This document shows, piece by piece, positions 1 through 6,025 of a stretch of DNA of 26,810 nt (its first letter is position 1; the number at the start of each line of letters is the position of its first letter). Made by a program: the position numbers and the translations under genes. The DNA comes from Clostridiales bacterium. Lineage in GTDB: Bacteria > Bacillota > Clostridia > Peptostreptococcales > Anaerovoracaceae. The stretch lies in assembly GCA_012735285.1 (NCBI GenBank), contig JAAYHT010000093.1, positions 1-26,810 of the forward strand, given 5' to 3'. The notes beneath the pieces were generated by a model. It ran no database searches, was not told the DNA's origin, and worked only from the letters and a program-made list of their open reading frames with translations.

Positions 1-43
1 CCATAATCCTTGCTAGTGTATATTCATAAAATTAATTGTTAAC

Positions 44-76
44 AAAAAAATACGAGAGGGTGCAGGCACCTTCTCG
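44..76 (-). terminator. Rho-independent terminator after the Abi-family gene
   Basis: On the minus strand an 11-bp stem (arms at 66-76 and 53-63, one G-T pair, tiny loop) is followed by a run of seven T (50-44). It lies about 35 bp past the ancestral end of the Abi-family gene at 113, so it probably ended that transcript. A second, weaker inverted repeat lies just before it at about 79-98. Confidence 0.75.
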
Positions 77-112
77 CTAAAAACCACCATGGGTTTTTGT
101 TCTCCAAAACTA

Positions 113-811
113 TTATACACATAAACTATAAAAGTGGTCAATGATTTTTTTGACAAAATCATAGTAAGATAAAAGAAGTTGATTTTTTTCAAAAAACTTC
201 TTATTAGCTATAAATTTACCGTCAATTAAGTTTTTTAATTCCCCCATGGTTTTTTATTTAATTTTTTTACTGGTGACCACATTATAAAATACAAACAGCG
301 TAACGACAAAATCGTGTATTACTGGATTTTTCATTTTTTTGTTTCTTGAATTCCTGGAAATACCATCGATCTTAGATACATAGTTTATTATCTCTTTGCT
401 TGGAGTAATTCTTTTGCTATAAGGTATTTTAAGGCTGTTAAGTAAACAATTATTATGGGCTGCTGCGTTTCTTAAAAAACGTACAGACCATAAATATTTT
501 TCCATTGATCCCTTAGTCTCATATTTATCATAATACATTTTGTATAATTTAGTAAAATCGGAAAAACTTAAGACTTCTACTATGTTCCATATAGCGAAAT
601 TATTTCGATATTTTACTATTAAATCGGAACAAGCAGAGTTCCGTTCTTTATTAATAATCTTGTTTCTAATGTAAGGTTTTATCTTAAAGTAGTAAGTATT
701 ATATGTTAGAAAATTTTTTGCTTCTTCCTCTTTAATAATATTAAACTGTATACCACTTTTATTTTTCATATAATCTATCTGTTCATCTATTATTAGCTAT
801 GCCTTTCTCAT
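113..811 (-). pseudogene. Abi-family (Abi_2 / HEPN-type abortive infection) protein, decayed
   Basis: The longest open stretch (769-254, 171 codons) resembles the Abi_2 family: an FLTYNTYYFKIKPY segment, NSACSDLI, FAIWNIVEVLSF, and the HEPN-type Rx4H motif RNAAAH. Abi_2 proteins are thought to be RNA-targeting antiphage toxins. The gene is broken. First, an ATG at 811-809 with a GGGGG ribosome binding site is followed four codons later by TAG (797-799); then EQIDYM, typical of the family N-terminus, continues in frame into the 769 start. Second, about 90-100 residues normally found between the KIKPY-like and NSACSDL-like blocks appear missing; I infer this from memory of the family. Third, TAA at 254-256 interrupts the frame, and the family's C-terminal block (GELKNLIDGKF...LLLSYYDF) continues in frame to TAA at 113-115. 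The DNA is more AT-rich than its neighbours, which fits acquired DNA. A shortened protein from 769-254 could still be made. Confidence 0.8.
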
Positions 812-859
812 TTCTACCCCCAACGAAATCCGGTTTAAAACATTAGCGTTCTTAAAAAT

Positions 860-868
860 ATTATATCA
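860..868 (-). promoter_or_regulatory. Candidate extended -10 promoter for the Abi-family gene
   Basis: On the minus strand TGA is directly followed by TATAAT (868-860), an extended -10 element, with only a weak -35. Transcription would start near 853, about 40 bp before the ancestral ATG at 811. Confidence 0.45.
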
Positions 869-942
869 AATCATGACAAAAATTTACATAATAAACAATA
901 TTATGGTTGACCGTTCTGTTTCTAGTGGAATGGTTATAAAAC

Positions 943-971
943 TTGCAAATATCGAATATCGATAATATAAT
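943..971 (+). promoter_or_regulatory. padR promoter with a palindromic operator in the spacer
   Basis: A sigma-A promoter with TTGCAA (943-948), exactly 17 bp, then TATAAT (966-971). The spacer holds a perfect inverted repeat, TATCGA-ATA-TCGATA (950-964). A repressor bound there would block RNA polymerase. The nearest candidate is the PadR protein encoded 33 bp downstream, since PadR regulators commonly repress their own operon. The promoter and repeat are seen; the regulator assignment is inferred. Confidence 0.75.
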
Positions 972-1003
972 GTATGTAAAATATTAGGTATGGTGAAAAT
1001 AGG

Positions 1004-1330
1004 TTGGCTAGAGAAAAATTCCAAACATTAACCGAGCAAATGTTTTATACACTGCTGTGTTTTCGAAATGAATGCTGTGGTGTTGATGTAATGGAAAAAA
1101 CGAAAGAAATAACCCAAGGTAGAGTAAGTATTGGCCCAGGAACACTTTACAATTTAATTGATCAGTTTTTGGATGCGGGATTGATTCGTAAAGTAGGAGC
1201 AGAAGGACGTCGCATAAACTATATCCTCACGGAAACAGGGGAGAAAGCCCTATCGGAAGAATACGAGAGATTAAAAAAACAGATAGAAGATTACGAAAAT
1301 GTATTCGCATTGAGTCGGGAGGATGATTAA
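1004..1330 (+). CDS. PadR-family transcriptional regulator
   Basis: A 108-residue winged-helix protein of the PadR family. The pattern FQTLTEQMFYTLLCF, then GRVSIGPGTLYNLIDQFLDAGLI (recognition helix and wing) and RRINYILTETGEKAL is typical, and the C-terminal tail would form the dimerisation helix. Length is normal for the short PadR-s2 class. The start is TTG at 1004, preceded by GGTGA at 992-996; the ATG at 990 and GTG at 993 are out of frame. Its stop TAA directly abuts the ATG of the DUF2812 gene, so the two are co-transcribed. PadR proteins usually repress a membrane or export function next door and release DNA on binding a ligand; the ligand here is unknown. It probably binds the palindrome at 950-964. 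Confidence 0.92.
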   Translation: MAREKFQTLTEQMFYTLLCFRNECCGVDVMEKTKEITQGRVSIGPGTLYNLIDQFLDAGLIRKVGAEGRRINYILTETGEKALSEEYERLKKQIEDYENVFALSREDD

Positions 1331-2185
1331 ATGAATAGCTCTGATACAAAATATCGGCTGTTAATATCTCCATATCCAACGATATATGATTACAGAAGTA
1401 TCGAGGATAACTTAACTTCTATGGCGGCGAAGGGATGGAGAACTGAAAATGTAGACACATTTTTATGGAAATTCAAAAAAGCTGAGCCATCAAACAAGGA
1501 ATTTTCTGCCATATTTACTGGAAGTGAAAAAACAGAATTGCTTGAAGAACTCTGTGAAAAAGAAGGCTGGAAAAAAGAGTTCCAATGGAAACACATGCAA
1601 ATATTTTATGCCGATCAGGACGCTATTCCTCTAGAAACTGATGAAGCTGTTAAATTGGAAAATATCCATCGAAACATGAAACAAACCTTTATACCAAACT
1701 GGATCAAAATATTATTGTTCATGCTTGTTCTAGCTTTTATTAATGGAATGAAATACTTCAACAATTCTCCCTATAGCGATGGCCTTACTTTTTGGGCCTT
1801 TCTTATTGCTCTATATGGTGCGTTGATAGCTGGTATAACACTTCTAGGATATCTGTTGTGGTTGAAGGTTTCAAGGAAAAGAATATCTGAAGGAGGAGTA
1901 TGTGCTAAAGCCACACTGCAGCGTAAGATTATTAATATACTTTTAATCGGATTTTTGGCTCTTTGCATTGGCGGTTTGGCGGATGCAAATATACATTTTG
2001 GAAAAGGTATAGTATTATACATAGTTATTTATCTAATTTTAGTTCTTGCTGTAGTCTCAATTATAAATCAACTTTCTAAGCAAAAAGAAAGAAAAATATT
2101 ATTTGGCATAATTACCTTAGTTTTAATAATTGGATTAGTGGTTTTTATGAACATAATAGAAAAAATTCTTATCACATGGGTCTAA
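1331..2185 (+). CDS. DUF2812 domain-containing membrane protein
   Basis: A 284-residue protein whose first ~110 residues match the DUF2812 pattern (YDYRSIEDNLTSMAAKGW, then WKFKKAEP and a FSAIFTGS strand). The rest is hydrophobic, with about five membrane segments near residues 122-140, 152-176, 198-215, 222-242 and 256-280. DUF2812 proteins are regularly encoded next to PadR regulators in Firmicutes; their biochemical role is unknown. Here the ATG follows the padR stop with no gap, so translation is probably coupled. I infer a membrane stress or sensing role linked to the PadR regulator, but nothing in the sequence shows a catalytic site. Confidence 0.85.
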   Translation: MNSSDTKYRLLISPYPTIYDYRSIEDNLTSMAAKGWRTENVDTFLWKFKKAEPSNKEFSAIFTGSEKTELLEELCEKEGWKKEFQWKHMQIFYADQDAIPLETDEAVKLENIHRNMKQTFIPNWIKILLFMLVLAFINGMKYFNNSPYSDGLTFWAFLIALYGALIAGITLLGYLLWLKVSRKRISEGGVCAKATLQRKIINILLIGFLALCIGGLADANIHFGKGIVLYIVIYLILVLAVVSIINQLSKQKERKILFGIITLVLIIGLVVFMNIIEKILITWV

Positions 2186-2223
2186 TATACAATGAGGATT
2201 TCATGGTTACAATATAAAGATAA

Positions 2224-2254
2224 AAAGCCACGAAACATTGGAATTCGTGGCTTT
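2224..2254. terminator. Bidirectional terminator between DUF2812 and tRNA-Lys
   Basis: An 11-bp perfect stem (2224-2234 with 2244-2254, 9-base loop) is flanked by A-runs on the left and T-rich sequence on the right. It can end both the padR-DUF2812 transcript on the plus strand and the tRNA transcript on the minus strand. Confidence 0.8.
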
Positions 2255-2262
2255 AAGTTTTT

Positions 2263-2338
2263 TGGTACTCCGTCCGGGACTCGAACCCGGGACGCCCTGA
2301 TTAAGAGTCAGGTGCTCTTCCAGCTGAGCTAACGAAGC
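2263..2338 (-). tRNA. tRNA-Lys (anticodon CTT)
   Basis: On the minus strand this 76-base segment folds as a standard tRNA: a 7-bp acceptor stem starting GCTTCGT, a D-arm GCTC...GAGC, an anticodon stem CCTGA/TCAGG with loop CTCTTAA, and a T-arm CCGGG TTCGAGT CCCGG. The anticodon is CTT (plus-strand bases 2303-2305), which reads the Lys codon AAG. The discriminator base is A and the CCA end is encoded (2265-2263). The stretch GGTTCGAGTCCC is the canonical T-loop signature. Confidence 0.97.
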
Positions 2339-2367
2339 ATACTAATTATATTTTTTAGGCAATAAGC

Positions 2368-2396
2368 ATTTTAGCATTACAATTAGCGCTTGTCAA
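2368..2396 (-). promoter_or_regulatory. Promoter for tRNA-Lys
   Basis: On the minus strand a perfect TTGACA (2396-2391) is separated by 17 bp from TAAAAT (2373-2368). Transcription would start about 25 bp before the mature tRNA end at 2338. The strong consensus fits a stable-RNA gene. Confidence 0.85.
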
Positions 2397-2511
2397 CTCT
2401 TAAAAAAATACATAAATTACCAGGCTTAATATTTTCAAAGAATTCCTCTAATTACCGCTCATATATAATTTGGTTTAACAAAGAATAATGCAAGAGGAGG
2501 GATTTGAAAAA

Positions 2512-2655
2512 ATGACAAAAAACCGTTTCGAAAATGAAACAAGGAATACTCGCAATCAGGAAAGTAATCCTAATCAAAGAAACAAACAGAAGCAAGAAAA
2601 CCGACAGGAAAATAGGACAAAACAGACCAATAGGAACAATTGCAGTAACTGCTAA
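2512..2655 (+). CDS. Small Asn/Arg/Gln/Lys-rich peptide with C-terminal CSNC
   Basis: A 47-residue reading frame starts at ATG 2512 after a strong GAGGAGGG site (2494-2501) and ends at TAA 2653. It begins MTKNRFENET and is made almost only of Asn, Arg, Gln, Lys, Glu and Thr, with repeated N-R/Q-E-N units, and it ends NNCSNC. There is no hydrophobic stretch or signal peptide. A TATAAT lies at 2464-2469 without a recognisable -35, so an alternative sigma factor is possible. A short hairpin overlaps the stop codon and a good terminator follows at 2748-2770. Very short polar peptides of this composition occur in spore formers, and a spore-associated role is possible, but I do not recognise a named family. 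The ribosome site and clean gene boundaries support it being real. Confidence 0.6.
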   Translation: MTKNRFENETRNTRNQESNPNQRNKQKQENRQENRTKQTNRNNCSNC

Positions 2656-2674
2656 CTTCCTTTAGGGAAGTTTT
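2654..2674 (+). terminator. Short hairpin at the end of the small-peptide gene
   Basis: AACTTCC (2654-2660) pairs with GGAAGTT (2666-2672) around a 5-base loop. The stem overlaps the last bases of the stop codon and is followed by a short T run. It looks like a weak intrinsic terminator. Confidence 0.45.
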
Positions 2675-2680
2675 GCAGAT

Positions 2681-2717
2681 AAGGCAGTATGTCAATTAGG
2701 GTTTGGCATACTGCCTT
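2681..2717. other. Long 15-bp hairpin, no T-run
   Basis: AAGGCAGTATGTCAA (2681-2695) pairs with TTGGCATACTGCCTT (2703-2717) with one G-T pair and a 7-base loop. It lies between the small-peptide gene and the next terminator. No T tract follows on either strand, so it is more likely an RNA stability element, a processing site or a protein-binding palindrome than a terminator. Confidence 0.6.
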
Positions 2718-2747
2718 GACCATCGAAATTTCTCCATTACTATATAC

Positions 2748-2770
2748 GGACGGGGATCCCGTCCTTTTTT
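2748..2770 (+). terminator. Rho-independent terminator
   Basis: GGACGGG (2748-2754) pairs with CCCGTCC (2758-2764) around a 3-base loop and is directly followed by six T. This is a strong GC-rich terminator, ending the transcript that includes the small peptide and separating it from the promoter at 2775. Confidence 0.88.
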
Positions 2771-2774
2771 GTAA

Positions 2775-2803
2775 TTGCTATATAATGCCGGTTATATTAT
2801 AAT
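2775..2803 (+). promoter_or_regulatory. Promoter for the zinc-ribbon/PEPCK/UPF0182 operon
   Basis: TTGCTA (2775-2780), 17 bp, TATAAT (2798-2803). The start point would be near 2810, about 40 bp before the ATG at 2851. No other convincing promoter is seen before the end of the UPF0182 gene. Confidence 0.7.
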
Positions 2804-2850
2804 AATATGAAAGCTTTTTAAGTCTTGTGTAATTAATGGAGGACAGGTAG

Positions 2851-4347
2851 ATGTACTGCAAAGAATGTGGAAGCCCTCTAAAAAAAGGTGATAGGGTCTG
2901 TAAAATATGCGGGACCTCTATCGATTTAGTCGATGAAAATGTTGAAGATAAATCTACCGACGATAGTACTTCTAAAAAGGATGATTTTTCAGAATTTCAA
3001 TGGAATGTATACGACTTCCCTAAACCAAGAAAGACAGATGATTTAGATTTAGATTGGGGATTTGACGACAACAGGAAGAAAAATTCATCTTTAGAAAAAG
3101 ATGAATTAGATATTGATTTCAGCAGTGTAGAGAAATTTTTTACATTCCACAAGAAGAACGAGGAATTCCAGAAACTTCTTGATAAAGAATATGAGAGAAT
3201 AAAAAGAAATGAGGCCAGACAGGAAGAAATATTACATAGACCCACTTTTTCACTTGAAGACAGGAAAGAAGAGCTTGAAGAAGACCAAACAGTAATTGAA
3301 GAAGAATTAGTTGCAGAAGAAGTAGAAGAGGAAATAGAAGAAACAACTTTAGTAGAAGATGAAGATATAGAGGAAGAAAAAGAAGAAGAGCTAGTTAAAG
3401 TTGAAGAAGAAGATGAAGAAAAAGTACCGTTAATTTCAGATCTAGAAAAAGATGTAGTAGAAGATGTACCTGTAAAAGAAGAAACTGAAGAAAAAGACTT
3501 ATTCTTATTCGATATTGAACATGTAGAGGAAAAGAAGAAAAAGGGTGGCTTTAAAAGAGCCGTACTAATCATAGTAGTTATTATCCTAATAGCGGAAGTG
3601 CTTGCATTAGGGATTACATATTTTGCACCTGATACTTCTGCAGGTAAAAAAGTAGCAGAAATACAGGCGGCTATAGGGGGAGTATTTAGTAATATTAAAG
3701 ATGAGGTGACAGCCTTCTTTAACAAAGACGAATGTGAGATGACTTCAACAGATCCTATAGAAGAGCCTGAGGAGGAAGAAGAGCCAGAAGAAGTTGAAGA
3801 GCCTTTGGATCCAAAACCTAGTGAAGATAAAGATGCTTTGATTGAATCTCAGTTGTTTAATAATAAAAATATTAAAAATGTAAGGGCTAATGATCAACTT
3901 AAATACCAAGACGGCAAAGATTATGGTGTAGAAGACATTAACAAATCCAAACCTATTGAGAATAATATTTGGATGACAACAGAAAATGGAGAAACACTAT
4001 ATTATGACCAGGAAATTGTTGCAACACTGATATCTTTCGACTCACAGTGGGTAGATTATGTTCAAGGAGAAAGCGATCAGGTATTGGGTTTGGTTGAAGA
4101 GGGTAGTCAAGCCTATAAAAATGTGAGTACCTTCTCCAAGGTAGGCAAGGTAAGACAGGAATTTTTAACACTGGAAATAGGGGAACTAAGACAGGGTAAT
4201 AATGGCTTTTATGCCTGGACATATGAAAAGATAAAAGAATATGAGGGTAATAAGGTGAATGAAAAAGAATATTATTGGATATATCATCTTAAACCCGTAG
4301 ATAGAAAAATGAAAATTGCAAATTATCACAAGTATAGCTTAAAGTGA
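2851..4347 (+). CDS. Zinc-ribbon, acidic, single-pass membrane protein (TcaA-like architecture)
   Basis: A 498-residue protein. Residues 3-20 form a zinc ribbon (C3, C6, C17, C20). A long polar region follows, becoming extremely Glu-rich at about 140-225. One membrane segment lies at about 237-259 after a KKKKGGFKR positive patch. A second acidic stretch (about 305-325) follows, then a folded C-terminal domain from about 340 to the end, containing WVDYVQGESDQVLGLVEEGS. The predicted topology is a cytoplasmic zinc ribbon and an external C-terminal domain. Zinc-ribbon/TM/NTF2-like layouts occur in TcaA-type envelope proteins; the C-terminal domain here could be NTF2-like, but that is inferred from layout. 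GGAGG at 2838-2842 fixes the start. The PEPCK gene begins 16 bp downstream, so they are probably co-transcribed. Low-complexity acidic DNA creates long open frames on the other strand, which are not genes. Confidence 0.8.
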   Translation: MYCKECGSPLKKGDRVCKICGTSIDLVDENVEDKSTDDSTSKKDDFSEFQWNVYDFPKPRKTDDLDLDWGFDDNRKKNSSLEKDELDIDFSSVEKFFTFHKKNEEFQKLLDKEYERIKRNEARQEEILHRPTFSLEDRKEELEEDQTVIEEELVAEEVEEEIEETTLVEDEDIEEEKEEELVKVEEEDEEKVPLISDLEKDVVEDVPVKEETEEKDLFLFDIEHVEEKKKKGGFKRAVLIIVVIILIAEVLALGITYFAPDTSAGKKVAEIQAAIGGVFSNIKDEVTAFFNKDECEMTSTDPIEEPEEEEEPEEVEEPLDPKPSEDKDALIESQLFNNKNIKNVRANDQLKYQDGKDYGVEDINKSKPIENNIWMTTENGETLYYDQEIVATLISFDSQWVDYVQGESDQVLGLVEEGSQAYKNVSTFSKVGKVRQEFLTLEIGELRQGNNGFYAWTYEKIKEYEGNKVNEKEYYWIYHLKPVDRKMKIANYHKYSLK

Positions 4348-4363
4348 TTATGGAGGTAATTGA

Positions 4364-6004
4364 ATGGCAACTAAGGCTAGATTTAATAGAGAAGAAATTA
4401 AGTTAAGCAGAGCATTTTCCCCTTCGAGAACTACTATTGAGACTGCTTTTTATGGTAATAATGTAGAAAAGGTTTTCGATTTAAAGAAAGCATATAAGAT
4501 AGCTCAAGAGAGCCCTGGTACTATAACGCTGGATATGCCTGTTTATGAACCAGAGAAAATAGGCCTTCCTAAGGATGCAAAGATATTGTTATTTAACGAT
4601 GGGGAAACCGTAGGTAGATTTGCAGGCGCAAGAGTTATATTAGGTGAAAAAGGTGTTGTTGAAAGTGATATAACTGCAATATTACGCGAGGCAGTTTACA
4701 AGACCAGATACAAGAAAATGCTTCATGCACAGGCCTATATAGGTCTTGATGAAGATTTTATTATAAACGCAAACCTACTTGTACCAGAAGGCTATGAGAA
4801 CACACTGTATAACTGGTTATTAAACTTCCAATACAAAAATGATTTTTACGATAAGATGTACGCTAATTCTGAAGTAATAGGGGATGAGCCCGATATATTT
4901 ATCCTATCAGATCCAGATTGGAAGGATGATAGATTTCCAAACGGTTTAGCTTACTTTGACCCCGAGCACAACTGTGCAGCATTATTAGGCCTTAGATATT
5001 TTGGTGAACATAAAAAAGGTACTTTGACTATTGCTTGGGGTATAGCAAATAGAAACGGATATGCTTCATGCCACGGTGGCCTAAAGCGCATGGTCAGAAG
5101 CGACGGTAAAAAATATGTAATGGGCTTTTTCGGATTATCAGGATAAGGAAAATCATCATTGACCCATGCTAAGCACGATGGTAAATACGATGTTACCATA
5201 TTGCATGACGATGCTTATATCATCTCAACAGTCGATGGCTCATCAGTTGCTTTAGAGCCTTCATATTTCGACAAGACACAGGACTACCCCCTTGTTTCTC
5301 CAGATAATAAGTACCTTGTAACCATGCAAAACTGCGGGGCTACAATTGATTCGGAAGGGAAATTGGTACCTGTAACCGAGGATATAAGAAATGGTAACGG
5401 TCGTGCAATTAAATCAAAGCTTTGGTCAGACAACCGTGTTGACAAATTGCAAGAACCCATAAATGCAATAGTGTGGCTTATGAAGGATCAGTCCTTACCA
5501 CCTGTTCTTAAGATAGAAAATCCGGTATTGGCATCTGTTCTGGGAGCTTGCCTTGCTACAAAACGTACAACTGCTGAGAAACTATTAAAGGGTACGGATG
5601 CAAATGCATTGGTATTTGAACCCTATGCCAATCCCTTCAGAACATATGCTTTGGAAGAGGATTATTATAAGTTCAAAGCCTTGTTTGAGGAAAGAAATGT
5701 AGATTGCTATATCTTGAATACAGGTCACTTCCTAGATAAAAAGATACCTAAGGAAGTTACTATAGGTATTATTGAAAACATTGTGGATGAGACCGCTGAA
5801 TTTAAAGATTTTGGCCATTTGAAGGATTTAAAAACCATGGATGTGGAAGGTTTTGTGCCCAACTTTAGTAACAGAGACTATGTAAAAATGTTAAAAGAAA
5901 GCATGGCCAACAGGATGGAATTCCTGGAGTCCTTAAAGGAACTCAAGGGAGGCAGGGACCAGCTTCCTGAGGAAGCAGAAGCTGCTTTGAAGAAGTTGTT
6001 GTAG
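4364..6004 (+). pseudogene. pckA: Phosphoenolpyruvate carboxykinase (ATP), interrupted by an in-frame TAA in the P-loop
   Basis: Two adjacent frames, 4364-5146 and 5159-6004, are the same reading frame separated only by TAA at 5144-5146. Joined they give a ~546-residue ATP-type PEP carboxykinase, which interconverts oxaloacetate + ATP and PEP + CO2 + ADP. The stop falls inside the phosphate-binding loop: GLSG, stop, GKSSLTH, where the family has GLSGxGK(S/T). TTA (Leu) to TAA is the simplest explanation. Downstream, LHDDAYII matches the kinase-2 metal-binding region, and EPYANPFRTYALEEDYYKF and NTGHFLDKKIP follow. The start is ATG 4364 with GGAGG just upstream. If termination is real, both halves are inactive, since the first lacks the P-loop Lys and the second lacks the substrate half. 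TAAGGA at the stop could act as a ribosome site for TTG 5159. It could be a recent nonsense mutation, a sequencing error or readthrough. Confidence 0.88.
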
Positions 6005-6025
6005 GAATTAAGAAAGGGTGATTTT

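Noticed and set aside
2997..3725. Long open frame on the minus strand opposite the zinc-ribbon gene
   Set aside because: It is the mirror of a Glu/Lys-rich purine-heavy coding stretch, giving a Ser-rich low-complexity product; there is no ribosome site or family.
5159..6004. Second half of PEPCK as an independent gene
   Set aside because: It lacks the substrate half and the first part of the P-loop, is in the same frame as the first half and starts mid-motif. An AAGGA near the stop could allow re-initiation, but no functional protein is expected.
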